A program made the position numbers and the translations under genes. From contig NC_041708.1 in the NCBI RefSeq assembly GCF_900700375.1, positions 37,191,204-37,255,203 of the forward strand: a DNA stretch of 64,000 nt, in the 5' to 3' direction. The stretch is from Denticeps clupeoides (taxonomy: Eukaryota > Chordata > Actinopteri > Clupeiformes > Denticipitidae). The notes beneath the pieces are model-generated. The model worked only from the letters and a program-made list of their open reading frames with translations, made no database searches and was not told the origin of the DNA. Shown one piece after another: positions 45,836-57,965 of this stretch (its first letter is position 1; the number at the start of each line of letters is the position of its first letter).

Positions 45836-46572
45836 ATGAGTAACACCAGCGGCGACAGCAACATGAACATGGGCAGGGTAAGACATAACACTTCAAATGA
45901 AGTCTAGTTATTTAATTTCTTTCATCCATTGAATAATTTGTCATTCCTCATTGTCCAATATTTTCCAGGTCACCTTCTACGAGGACAGGAACTTCATGGG
46001 ACGTTCCTGGGACTGTATGGGTGACTGTTCTGACATGCACTCCTACATGAGCCGCTGCCACTCCTGCAGGGTGCACAGTGGCTGCTTCATGGCTTATGAT
46101 GGAGCCAACTACATGGGTAACAGCTACTTCATGAGGAGGGGCGAGTACGGTGACTACATGAACATGTTTGGATGGAACAACTGCATCAGATCCTGCCGCT
46201 ATATCCCCATGGTAAATATATATTTCTGACCAAAAGGGAACGATAATTGCATTGAATTACTTTGTCATAATTGCTTATGCCTATGTCCAACAGTACAGAG
46301 GAAACTACAGAATGAGGATCTACGATAGAAATGACTTCGGAGGCCAGATGTACGAGTTCATGGACGACTGTGACAACTGCATGGACCGCTACCGCATGAA
46401 CGGCTGCATGTCCTGTCATGTGATGGACGGCCACTGGCTCATGTACGAGCAGCCCCACTACAGAGGCAGGATGTGGTACTTCGGACCTGGACAGTACAGG
46501 AACTTCATGAATATGGGCTGGGGCAACATGCGCTTCATGAGCATGAGGCGTGTCATGGATTCCTGGTACTAA
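45836..46572 (+). CDS. Gamma-M crystallin, G14 (3 exons), same protein as G15
   Basis: Exons 45836-45877, 45969-46211 and 46294-46572; 187 residues. Lead [14 protein letters not shown]. Exon 2: [16 protein letters not shown], with Ala replacing Val before the second key, a change shared only with G15. Exon 3: [13 protein letters not shown] and GPGQYRNF, Gln for Glu, again only here and in G15. The translated protein is identical to that of G15. AATAAA is at 46580-46585. Intron 2 is the G11 to G15 class. Confidence 0.96.
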
Positions 46573-46619
46573 ATAATTGAATAAAATGTAATATTTTAAA
46601 AGAAATAATTCAGTTTCCA

Positions 46620-48285
46620 TTATTTTGATAATTCATTCAAGATGCATAATTCCAGAAGCAGGTTTCCTACGGTCATTGAAAAGTCAGCAAAGTCATGACA
46701 TTTGAAAAAAGAACTTTGCAGGTCTTGAAAATTTTTGGATTACAAAATAAACATAAAGTTATGGAAAAGTCATTGAAATCTGATTGACGCATGAATGTAT
46801 AATGAAGTACGTAGTTCCATTAAGAATGCACAAGAAACGTTTTTCTTTGTTTACAACTACAATATTTAAAACTAATGCAGGTCTATAGTATCTCTAATAG
46901 TATCTTTAATGATACTGTGTGAGTACTATCATTTAACTATAATTTAGAAGTCATATAAATTATAGTTGATGATTTATGCCCATGTTCTCTGGCTCATGCT
47001 TGCGTTCAAGTTACATTTCCCTAACTATTAACACATAGGAAGGGGGTTCCATCTATCTGTCGCCAGAAGAATACAACATAACCACAAACATCACAGTAGC
47101 ACACCCAGTTTTTACTGTATACCATGAACACGGCTGCTCTTATTCTCCAGCACCGCAAAACGGAGACGGTGCCTAACCGCCCACCGACACTAAACTGTAT
47201 TTAACCCCCGTGTAACACACATCTCAACATGAAACATTCCCACATTTCCTCATAGTCTAGCACTCGCAAAACTAGTCAGGTTGTCCGGCCTCCGCCACCA
47301 CAATAAGTCGTCAAAAATGGTGACCACTGAGATTCATTTTATTGCGATCATCAATCGTATGATCACCCAGCGTTTGTGACAATGATCACTTCTATGTTTG
47401 TTATTTTTGCCTCCCTGTTGTTTAAGTCAAGATTTTCAGGGTTGCCATCTTAAAACTGTGGACAATAGTAAAAAAAAAACTCTCTCTCTACACACAAAAG
47501 CACCGTATTAAAACCACTCCAACTTGATAATACCTGGCAGAAAGAGGCGTGGCACAATAGAGGTTAAAAGGATGAACAGTTTCTAATTTATTAACACCGG
47601 TAAATTATTATTGCAGTTACATGTAAATATTACAGAACCCCCCCCCCAAAAAAAAGACAGGAGAAAAAGATAGAGAAAGATAGAGAAAAGCCTGAAGTCG
47701 CCTGGTCCAGGAGAAAAAACGTTTGAGAGGAAAGGTCTAGTGTCCACGAGACAATTCTTTTATACATTTGACTCAAAGAAGGAAGTGTCAGAATTCAGAA
47801 TTTCTTGTTTCTGCTGTCATGTCCCCGGTGTCTCCTGTCTGTGGCAGACAAAGGCAGAGTGAGGGATTGCAAAACAAATGGCTGCCATTTCACACCTCTT
47901 GCTCAGGGGCCATTTAACAGAGATGCGGAAAACGGAGGTGATGAACATCTACGCTAAAAAAAAGGTGCAGAAACATCATGGCACGTCCCATTTTACACCA
48001 TAAATTTAGTTTTAGTTTTGGTAAATTTGACATTTTTTTTTTATTTGCACAGAAACTTAGAGAACATATGGTCATGAAAATTTGCCCCGGACTAATTATA
48101 AAGTCATGGAAATTATTTTCTCAAAATGTGTAAGAACCCTTTAGTAGTGATGTTTAGTAGTAGATATATTGATTTGACTCTAATTGTTTTTCTGAAGGAT
48201 CCAGTTTGTGCGTCGCAACATAATGAACTGGTACTGGAATTTGGATTTGGAGAAATAAATTTGCGCCACATTTTTCTGGGATGTA
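46620..48285. other. Downstream flank of G14, duplicated after G15
   Basis: 46620-46770 matches 51505-51660, 47095-47290 matches 51685-51870, and 47305-47400 matches 51875-51985 (for example ATCATCAATCGTATGATCAC in both). 48060-48140 matches 52120-52215. These are paralogous flanks, not genes. Confidence 0.7.
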
Positions 48286-48760
48286 TGTCACGTCCCCGTC
48301 TAGGGGTTGGGAAACATGACAACGAAGGAGAGGGACGTGTGAGGCGGGAATACACACGTACCAGGCCGAAGTGAAATATTCTGCTTTTGTTTACAGTGAG
48401 GAGTGAACAACCAACCAAAATCAAGAGTGATGTACATAACAACAACACACCATAAAAGGACACACAACAAAAACCACAACACTGACCACTCTAACACGCA
48501 ACAAAAGATTTTATCTAACTTTTCTTCAACACTCTGAAACGCTCCTCTCTATCCTCCTCCGGCCCCACAACAACGGGCCCCGTCTGGCGGCTGGAGTTGT
48601 CTTTAAATGCTCCTGTCTGATGAGTTGACTGGCAGACTGATGATGAGGGAATAGGTAGGCGGAGCCATAAATCCCAATCTCCACTCAGCAAACAGTCTGA
48701 AAACACACACCAAACACAGAGCACCCCCCCAAACCACCCTACGGCCCAAAGGACGTAACA
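48286..48760. mobile_element. Probable solo LTR
   Basis: Starts TGTCACGTCCCCGTC and ends AAAGGACGTAACA: inverted ends TGT(C/T)ACGTCC. Flanking 5-mers ATGTA and ACGTA match at four of five. About 475 bp, no coding content. Ends resemble Gypsy LTRs and those of the copy at 54927. Confidence 0.6.
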
Positions 48761-49059
48761 ACGTAAAATGCAGCTTTAATTTCCTTGGAATTCACATACA
48801 AATGAATACATTCAATTTCAGTTGGTACAATTAATTTTCAGTTTGTGCAGTTCAGGTTCAAATATATTCAATTCAATTTCATTTTCTACTGGCACAAATC
48901 TCTGCCAATACAACTACTCCAGTGTGCATTTAAAACATATGGAGACATCAGTTGACTTGCTAGTTACAGTCCTGTCAACATACAACAGTCAGTTTTTGAG
49001 GTGTCTCAAAATATGACCATTTTAAATAAAATATTTTTTGCTGATATTGAAATTAGATA

Positions 49060-49250
49060 TTGGACATGTAAACATTCTGATTCAGGCCCCATCCACACGA
49101 GAGCGCTTTGTTCTACAACGGGGTTTTGGTTTCTAAAAACTTTGCGTCCACACAGGAGCATTATCTGAAATGTTGTCATCCACACAGAGATGCAGAGAAC
49201 GTCCTGGACGCTGTTTAAACCCCCCACCACACACGTGAGTGGGACTTTAA
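49060..49250. other. Duplicated flank segment
   Basis: CAGGCCCCATCCACAC, GGAGCATTATCTGAAAT and GCATGTAGTTCCT recur in order at 52435-52640. Part of the G14/G15 flank duplication. Confidence 0.65.
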
Positions 49251-49474
49251 CTCCTTGCTCTCCTTGTTTGGCATGTAGTTCCTCTCCCTGTTCTCCAGTC
49301 TTGTCATTTCATTAAAAATGTATACTGTAGAAAGGATTTCTTGTTGCTTTATGACGTTATGTAGCTGCTGCAGCACAAGCACGAACGTGGTGTCCACCAT
49401 TGTTGTATGTATGACAAGTTTGGGGTTATAGGTCAGGTTGTAGGTTGGGTTGATAGATCAGCAATTTCACACGG

Positions 49475-49885
49475 ATAAGATAAGATAAGATAAGATAAGA
49501 TAAGATAAACCTTTATTAGTCCCACAAGTGGGAAATTGCACTTGTCACGGCAGAAAGTGGACAGAAGCAGAAAGTAATAGCAGCACAAAAAATAAGATAA
49601 ATATGTATCTGTATATATGTACAAATTTACAATTTAAACAGTTAACAATTTAACAGAGTGTGCGTGTTTGTCTGTGTATGTGTGGTCAGCTGTGAGATCT
49701 TTGTTATAGAGACTGACAGCGGTTGGAAGAAAAGACCTTCTGAACCTCTCCTTCCCACATCCTGGGTGCAGTAGCCTGCCACCGAAGGAGCTGCTCAGTG
49801 CTGTCAGAGTTTCCTGCATGGGGTGGGAGATGTTGTTCAACAGGGATGACAGCTTAGCTACCATTCTCCTGTCACTCACCACCTC
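49475..49885 (-). mobile_element. LINE 3' end, minus strand
   Basis: GATAA microsatellite (49473-49509), then AACCTTTATTAGTCCCACAA, a common fish LINE terminus. The minus-strand peptide contains LLNNISHPMQETLTALSSSF and RFRRSFLPTAVSLYN, which I recall from the end of fish LINE reverse transcriptases. 5'-truncated. It lies in the G14 flank and is absent from the equivalent G15 flank, so it inserted after that duplication or was lost there. Confidence 0.7.
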
Positions 49886-50593
49886 GGAAAAGAGAAATTC
49901 ACTCTCGGACCCTTTTATAGAAATTAACCATTACGGGTCGACTGAAACTCTGTTTCCGTGTGGACACAGTGCCAAATTAGATTGAATTTTTTTCCTGTTT
50001 TATAGAAGAAAACATTCTTGTGTGGACGGGGCTTCTGATGTAACAGCTTTTGGAGACCAAATAAGTGTGATATTAAAATCTATTGATCTTAACTTCAGTT
50101 ACAAGACATTTGCAGCCCAATTTGTTTCTGCTTTCCTAAATTACACTGAATAGCTGATAATACAGTCAGGGTTTGTCTGTTTATTTACCCCCTTTTCATT
50201 CTGGAAATAATGCTGCCACTTCAATGTAGAACATGTTCTGCACTCTCTGAAACTGGTGTTTGGTTTTTCCATTTTTGTCTACTTTAAAAACATGGTAGCA
50301 CATTGTAGTTTTGGGAAAAAATATTCGACATTATGTAGATATAATGTTTTTTTTTTTTTACTTGTCTTATTTATAATTTCCTTTCAAATTCAAGTCATGG
50401 AGTACATAAATTAAAATTCATGTCACGGAGTACGTAAAATAACAATTTGAACTTTTTTGTTACATGTTTAATGAAAAACACAGAATTCATGAACATTCCA
50501 ATATTTCACAGAATAGACATTACTAGTAAATGAAGTAAATGACACATCTGGTTCAAAGAGTCTTTTTACCTTTTTACGTTTCTATTGACCCAG

Positions 50594-50661
50594 TTTGCCA
50601 AGTCAGGGGTTTGTCTACAATAGGAGGTCAGTTTTTTGGGGGGTTCAGTCAGGTATAAAAC
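50594..50661 (+). promoter_or_regulatory. G15 promoter
   Basis: TTTGCCAAGTCAGG (50594-50607), CTACAATAGGAGG (50615-50627) and TATAAAAC (50654-50661) in AGTCAGGTATAAAAC. A GT-to-TATA spacer with TTTTTTGGGGGG is shared with G16. Confidence 0.7.
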
Positions 50662-50718
50662 TAAAGGATTCTAGAGGAGTAGAGCAGTGCAGCAACAGCA
50701 GCCGACCAGCTCAGAAAA

Positions 50719-51456
50719 ATGAGTAACACCAGCGGCGACAGCAACATGAACATGGGCAGGGTAAGACATAATGCTTCAAATGAAGTCTAGTTATTTAATT
50801 TCTTTCATCCATTGAATAATTTGTCATTCCTCGTTGTCCAATGTTTTCCAGGTCACCTTCTACGAGGACAGGAACTTCATGGGACGTTCCTGGGACTGTA
50901 TGGGTGACTGTTCTGACATGCACTCCTACATGAGCCGCTGCCACTCCTGCAGGGTGCACAGTGGCTGCTTCATGGCTTATGATGGAGCCAACTACATGGG
51001 TAACAGCTACTTCATGAGGAGGGGCGAGTACGGTGACTACATGAACATGTTTGGATGGAACAACTGCATCAGGTCCTGCCGCTATATCCCCATGGTAAAT
51101 ATATATTTCTGACAAAAAGGGAACGATAATTGCATTGAATTACTTTGTCATAATTGCTTATGCCAATTGCCCAACAGTACAGAGGAAACTACAGAATGAG
51201 GATCTACGATAGAAACGACTTCGGAGGCCAGATGTACGAGTTCATGGACGACTGTGACAACTGCATGGACCGCTACCGCATGAACGGCTGCATGTCCTGT
51301 CATGTGATGGACGGCCACTGGCTCATGTACGAGCAGCCCCACTACAGAGGCAGGATGTGGTACTTCGGACCTGGACAGTACAGGAACTTCATGAATATGG
51401 GCTGGGGCAACATGCGCTTCATGAGCATGAGGCGTGTCATGGATTCCTGGTACTAA
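50719..51456 (+). CDS. Gamma-M crystallin, G15 (3 exons), same protein as G14
   Basis: Exons 50719-50760, 50852-51094 and 51178-51456; 187 residues, identical to G14 when translated. Only silent and intron differences separate them: for example AACGAC for AATGAC in exon 3, and GCCAATTGCCCAACAG for GCCTATGTCCAACAG at the end of intron 2. About 4.9 kb separates the two starts, and both flanks are duplicated. AATAAA is at 51464-51469. Confidence 0.96.
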
Positions 51457-51499
51457 ATAATTGAATAAAATGTAATATTTTAAAAGAAATAATTCAGTT

Positions 51500-53280
51500 T
51501 CCATTATTTTGATAATTCATTCAAAATTCATAATTCCAGAAGCAGGTTTTTTTGTGGTCATTAAAAACTTTGCAAATGTCAAGGAATTTGAAAAGAAAAT
51601 TTTCCAGGTCTTGACAAGTTTTGAAATACAAAATAAATATATAAAGTTCTGGAAAAATCATGAGATGTTGTAGTCTAGTGGGTAACACACCCAGTTTTAA
51701 CTTACTGAACACTGAGAACACAGCTGCTCTGTGTTCTAACCACCTAATTAAACTCTATTTAACCCCGGTGTAGCACACATCTCAACATGCAACATTCCAC
51801 TATTTACATCAAGCACACTCGTTTCCTCTTCCCTCGCAAAGGTACAGTCAGGTTGTCCGGCCTCCGCTACCACAATAAGTCGTGCTGTGATCGTGAAAAA
51901 TGCCAAAAGCGGATCACTGAGATTAATTTTATAGCGATCATCAATCGTATGATCACCCAGCGTTTGTGGCAATGATCACTTTTATGATGAGTTTTACTTA
52001 TTTATATTTGTTTGTTATTGTTGCCTCCCTGTTGTTGAAGTTAAGATTTTCAGGGTCGCCATAAATTTAGTTTAACAATATTTTGGTAAATTTGTCTTTT
52101 TTTTTCAAATTTGCACAGAAATTTAGAGAACATATGGTCATGAACATTTGCCCCAGAGTAATTGAAAAGTCATGGAAATTCATTTGTAAAAATGTGCAAG
52201 AACCCTTTAGTAGTGATGTTGCAGATTGTAAAGAACAACATTTCCATTAGTACCCTAGTGGGCATTTAGAACATACGAAGACCATCAGGTTCTACTTGTC
52301 ATTTTTAAAATGTTGATACTCTCTATGAATACACTGAGTTGACTTTTTAGTGACAGTCCTGTCCATATACAAGAGTCAGTTTTTAGGTGTCTCAAAATAA
52401 AATTATTTTAAATCAATAATTTTGTAGACATTCTGATTCAGCCCCATCCACACAACAACGCTTCCCTCAATAATGTGTTTTTGGTTCCTAAATAACTTGT
52501 GGCCACACGAGAGCATTATCTGAAATTTTGTCATCCACATGGAGATTCAGAGAACGTTCTGAACGCTGCTTTAAGCCCCTCTCCACACATGTAAATGGCG
52601 CTGTAACTACCAGCTCTCTTTGTGCGGCATCTAGTTCCTGAGTGGTGAGCCTTGTCTTTTCATTAGAAATTGTGCACCATAGCAAGGATACCTTGTTCCT
52701 TCATGAGGTTATGCAGCTTCTGCAGCACAACCACAAATGCGATGTCCACCATTGTTGTATGTACGACGAGTTTGGGGTTACAGGTCAGGTTGGAGGTTGA
52801 GCTGATACACCAGCATTTTCACACAGATACCCGGAAGAGAGAAATTCACCCTGGAAGCTTTTTAGACCATAAACGCGTGATATTAAAACCTATTGATCTT
52901 AAATTCAATTACAGGACATTTGCAGCCCAATTTGTTTCTGCTTTCCTAAATTACACAGAATAACTAATAACCCCTTGCAATTGAGAGTTGGGGTTTGTCT
53001 GTTTATTTACACCATTTTCTTGTGCAACACCTTTTTATTTTTCTGATAGGTGATGCATGGAATAGGCATCAATCCCAGGCCTAATAAATACTTTTTTTAC
53101 TTCATGCTTTATCCTCAAAATCAGACGTCCATTATTTCTAGTCAGATCTGGAATAACACTGCCACTTCAATGTAGAACATGTTCTTCACTCTCTGGAACT
53201 GGTGATTGGTTTTTCCATTCTTGCCTACGATAGAAACATGGTAGCACATTGTGTTTTTTGTGAAGTAATATTAACTTGAT
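51500..53280. other. Downstream flank of G15, paralogous to that of G14
   Basis: It contains the counterparts of 46620-50330 in the same order but without the solo LTR at 48286 and the LINE at 49475. TTGTAGTCTAGTGGGTAACAC at 51670 is a scrap of SINE family B. No gene. Confidence 0.65.
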
Positions 53281-53283
53281 ATA

Positions 53284-53395
53284 CAACAACAACAACAACA
53301 TTTATTTCTTATATAGCCCAAAATCACATACAGTATGTCTCAATGGGCTTTGACAGGCCCTACAGTTGACACCCCCCACACTTGACCCTTCTGAA
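53284..53395 (+). repeat. Dispersed repeat C, uninterrupted copy
   Basis: CAA microsatellite, then CATTTATTTCTTATATAGCC, AATCACATACAGTATGTCTC and GTTGACACCCCCCACACTTG. It provides the empty site for the LTR at 38304. Confidence 0.7.
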
Positions 53396-53723
53396 ATATT
53401 AAATATTAATATTAAATATTATTAGAAATATTAAAATCTTCAGTATTGACATATGGAATATATATATTATATATATTTTATTTGTCTAATTTTCTTTCAA
53501 ATTCAAAATCATATTGGACTTCTGGATGTCATGGAGTACGGAAAAATACAATATTAAACTTTTTTTGTTACATGTTTAATGAAAATCACAGATCTCCTGA
53601 ACATTCCAATATTACACAGAATAGACATTACAACTAAATGTAGTTACACAGGCTCTAAATGGCACAGGCTCTATCTACTACTTCAAAGAGTCTTTTTACC
53701 TTTTTACGTTTCTATTGACCCAG

Positions 53724-53790
53724 TTTGCCAAGTCAGGGGTTTGTCTACAATAGGAGGTCAGTTTTTTGGGGGTTGAGCCAGGTATAAAAC
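53724..53790 (+). promoter_or_regulatory. G16 promoter
   Basis: TTTGCCAAGTCAGG (53724-53737), CTACAATAGGAGG (53745-53757) and TATAAAAC (53783-53790). Confidence 0.7.
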
Positions 53791-53847
53791 TAAAGGATTC
53801 TAGAGGAGTAGAGCAGTGCAGCAACAGCAGCCGACCAGCTCAGAAAA

Positions 53848-54592
53848 ATGAGTAACACCAGCAGCGACAGCAACATGAACATGGGCAGGGTAAGACATAA
53901 CGCATCAAATGAAGTCTAGTTACTTATTTTCTTTCATGCATTGAATAATTTGTCATTCTTCATTGTCCAATATTTTCCAGGTCACCTTCTACGAGGACAG
54001 GAACTTCATGGGACGTTCCTGGGACTGTATGGGTGACTGTTCTGACATGCACTCCTACATGAGCCGCTGCCACTCCTGCAGGGTGCACAGTGGCTGCTTC
54101 ATGGTCTACGATGGCATGAATTACATGGGTAACAGCTACTTCATGAGGAGGGGCGAGTACGGTGACTACATGAACATGTTTGGATGGAACAACTGCATCA
54201 GATCTTGTCGTTGGATTCCCATGGTAAATGTTTTTTGATGAATATTGCTAAGCCATAGACAAGCATATGCTGTTATATTATTTTGACATGTTCCATTTCC
54301 TTCTGCCCAACAGTACAGAGGAAACTACAGAATGAGGATCTACGATAGAAATGACTTCGGAGGCCAGATGCACGAGTTCATGGACGACTGTGACAACTGC
54401 ATGGACCGCTACCGCATGAACGGCTGCATGTCCTGTCATGTGATGGACGGCCACTGGCTCATGTACGAGCAGCCCCACTACAGAGGCAGGATGTGGTACT
54501 TCGGACCTGGAGAGTACAGGAACTTCATGAATATGGGCTGGGGCAACATGCGCTTCATGAGCATGAGGCGTGTCATGGATTCTTGGTACTAA
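53848..54592 (+). CDS. Gamma-M crystallin, G16 (3 exons), mosaic
   Basis: Exons 53848-53889, 53981-54223 and 54314-54592; 187 residues. Lead [14 protein letters not shown]. Exon 2: [12 protein letters not shown] and SCRWIPM (Trp as in G11), with the end of exon 2 using different silent codons (AGATCTTGTCGTTGG) from the array standard. Exon 3: [13 protein letters not shown]. Promoter, exon 1 and intron 1 match G13 to G15, while intron 2 (GTAAATGTTTTTTGATG, CATAGACAAGCATATG) matches G17 and G4, so a switch of ancestry lies within exon 2. AATAAA is at 54600-54605. Confidence 0.96.
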
Positions 54593-54926
54593 TTGGTTGA
54601 ATAAATAATTTAAAACTAATATTTGTGTTTCCATTATTAAAAATACTTTTTGAAGGTACAGAATGTAAAGAACAAAAATCTTCTTCATATCTGTTACAAT
54701 ACAGAAAGGGGGCAGTTCCACCAAAAACTTGATTTATATATATAGAAACACAAAGGAACAAGTTTTGAGATTGAGGGAACTGGAAACATGGAAGTCAAAA
54801 TTCTCCACACATGCACCACTTGAAATACAGAAAGCTATACACCAAAACCATGAGCCTTTACACTCAGATTGAAACCATGACCCCTTCATCGGTTCAGCAT
54901 TCAATTCTTAAACCGGAACACCGGGG

Positions 54927-55278
54927 TGTTACGTCCCGTGATCATGTGATGTGTGGTTTGTATGTTCTGTCTTGTTGGTGTTTTTCCGTTTTTGTAATTT
55001 ACGGAACTCCTCCCAGACCTGACGCTGATTCGCGCTCCCATCGGTGTGATGCCATTAAAGACGGCATGCTGCGACGCGGAAGCAAAGAAGGAGAGAGGGA
55101 GACTGAGAGGGGGAGAGGGAAAATACGCAGGACAGATGCCCTGTTCACATTTAGTCTACCCGGTGCTTTTCGTGGCCTGACGGTGTGTCAAGGCGTGACT
55201 TGTATTGTTTTGTTTTATTATTTGTTTCCCTCCCTCTTTATAATTGTTCAAGTTCCTGACCTAGACCAGGACGTAACA
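54927..55278. mobile_element. Probable solo LTR
   Basis: Starts TGTTACGTCCCG and ends CAGGACGTAACA, good inverted ends, 352 bp. Flanking 5-mers CGGGG and TGGGG match at four of five. The surrounding DNA (54690-55390) interrupts the duplicated flank, which resumes with CCTAGTGTGCATTTAG at 55392. Confidence 0.6.
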
Positions 55279-55690
55279 TGGGGTAGGACCTTCTTTATAC
55301 AGGTACAGGGAATTAAGGTGGCGTGGCCTGCCCTCAGTGTTCTGGGAGTTCTTGTCAGGTGTACCCAGCCCTTGCGGGTTTCGCTGTGGCACCTAGTGTG
55401 CATTTAGAAACTATAGATACCATCAGGTTTCACTAATTATCTCTAAACCTTTTACTTTCCCTATGAAAAGGATGAGTCCACTTTCTAGTGATAGTCCTGT
55501 CCATATACAGTTAGTTTGAGTTGTCATAAAAATAGCCAATATAGAATCAATTGAATTTGTCTGTGGCAGGAAACAGAGGTCGAATGTGCATGACATATGC
55601 GGACAGGGGATTTATTCAATAGGACACAGAGTACACAGGAGAGTTAAATGCACAATGACCTGACAGGGACAAGACACAACCAGGGCAGAT

Positions 55691-57205
55691 TGAACATTTA
55701 CATTTACATTTAAGGCATTTGGCAGACACCATTATCCAGAGCGACTTACAACGTTCTTTAAAGTTACCATCAATGAACTGATCAGTTCTGGTTCACTAGG
55801 ACCCCCAACTATGAATACAATCTTTTTATTCACTCTTGTTGTAGATTCTGTACAGAAGTTAGACAATAAGGAAGTTACAAGTTAATCTAAATATTCTCTA
55901 AAGAGGAAGGTCTTGAGCTGCCGTTTGAAAGTGCTCAGTGGCTGAGCTGTTCTGACCTCGAGGGGAAGTTCATTCCACCACCGAGGGGCCAAGACGGAGA
56001 AGAGTCTAGATGAGCGTCTTCCTTTTACCTTCAGAGATGGAGGGACCAGGTGAGCGGTACTGGAGGCTCGGAGTATACGAGGTGCAGTGCGAGGTGTAAT
56101 AAGGGCTGTGAGGTAGGATGGTGCTACTCCATGTTTGGCTTTGTAGGCCAGCATCAGTATTTTGAACCTGATGCGTGCAGCTACTGGGAGCCAGTGGAGG
56201 GAACGTAGCAGAGGGGTGGAGTGGGTGATTTAGGGAAGGTTGAAGATCAGTCGTGCTGCTGCATTTTGTATGAGTTGTAGAGGTCGGATGGTGCATAGAG
56301 GTAGACCAGCTAGAAGGGAGTTGCAGTAGTCCAGTCGTGAGATTACTAAGGACTGAACCAGTCTGATATTGTAGAGAAGGAATCTACATGAGCGGGAAAG
56401 ATTGCTGATGTGAGTTGAGAAGGAGAGTTGGTTGTCTATTGTTACTCCAAGGTTGCGGGCTGTTGCAGAAGGAGAGAGCTGTGAGTTGTCCAGGAAAATA
56501 GCAAGATCCTGATGAGGTGAAGAATCTGCTGGAATGAATATTAGTTCAGTTTTGGTGGGATTGAGTTTGAGGTGATGGGCTGCCATCCAAGACGAGATGT
56601 TGGTTAGAGATGCAGAGATTTTGGAAGCAGCATGTAGATCAGAGGGAAGAAAGGAGAAGAGGAGTTGTGTGTCATCGGCATAGCTGTGGTAGGATAATCC
56701 ATGTGAGGAAATTACCTCACCAAGTGATCTCGTGTAGAGGGAGAAAAGGAGAGAACCTAGTACCAAGCCTTGAAGGACACCAGTGGAGAGTCTACGTGAG
56801 GTAGAGGTGGATCCTTTCTAAGATACTTGGTAAGATCGCTCATCAAGGTAGGAAGCAAACCACTGCCATGCTGAGCCCTGAATTCCAAGCCTCTTCAGGA
56901 CTGACAAGAGAGTCTTGTGGTTAACGGTGTCAAATGCTGCAGAGAGGTCGAGGAGAATAAGAACCGATGACAGTTTTGCCAATCTGGCCTCATGTAGCTG
57001 CTCAGTAACAGCCAGAAGGGCCGTCTCAGTAGAATGGGCTGTTCTGAAGCCAGACTGGTTAGGATCCAAGAGTTTGTTCTGTGACAGATGAAGTGATAGT
57101 TGATTGTAGACACAGCTCTCAAGGATTTTAGAAAGAAATGAGAGGAGGGAAACTGGTCTATAAGTTGTTGATGTCTGTAGGATAAGTGGTGGGTTTCTAT
57201 AGGAT
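55691..57205 (-). mobile_element. L2-clade LINE, 3' half, minus strand
   Basis: Minus-strand peptides in order: SGFRTAHSTETALLAVTEQL and ILLDLSAAFDTVNHKTLL (56818-57069, RT region with the first catalytic Asp), [12 protein letters not shown] (the YADD catalytic box) within 56230-56766, then PRWWNELPLEVRTA near 55960. The 3' terminus, as the complement, is ATTTACATTTACATTTAAGG then CAGAGCGACTTACAA (55691-55755), shared with SINE family B. 5'-truncated, with only a few frame breaks, so relatively young among the LINEs here. Confidence 0.88.
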
Positions 57206-57965
57206 TGGAAGAACCCTGGCTGTTGAACATTTTATTGGTGCAGGGCGCCCAGTTGACAGAGTCAGAGGAGATAGACAACGAGGTTCCAAATAGTAGTGCT
57301 TTTTTTTTTTTATACTTTTCCAAAAAGTGAAATCCAAAAATGTGCAAATACTTATATTTTCAAAGAAAATATAAAACATAGACAATCGTAGGCAAAACCC
57401 AACCTGATCCTGCACTAATACTGAGACCTTGCTTGTCTCCACAGTGAAATATATGTCACATCTTATCTTGTCTTATAAAGAGACACAGGACCAACAGCAA
57501 GTCAACAACAAACTCCAGAACGGAATTCTGAACTGCAGTACCTCGCAAAGTCAGGCCAAGACAATATTGAATATCTAAAAAATATCATTCTTTCAGTTGT
57601 TTCTGAGAAATAATAACTTTTGGAGATCACAGAGGCTGCGGTGCCACTACTGAACCCCCAGGGGGCACACAACTTAATTCCAAACTTTTGGACCAGGAGA
57701 GGACTAAACCCAGCATGTCTGCATGTATACAAGAGCCTCCAAACACTCCTAGACAACACAAAGTCTTTGTTGATTCCTATCACATTGTTGGTAAATGTTC
57801 CTAATCTGATATCATCATTTCCGACTGCTTTGACCCTGACCTTGCTTTTTTGAATGATCCTTACCTGCTCCTGTTTTAACCCAGGTGGTCCCGATGGTGG
57901 GGGTGGTCTGGTCAGGTGACCTTCCAGACAGGACCAATCCTGCTCTGCACTGAACCCAACCATGT

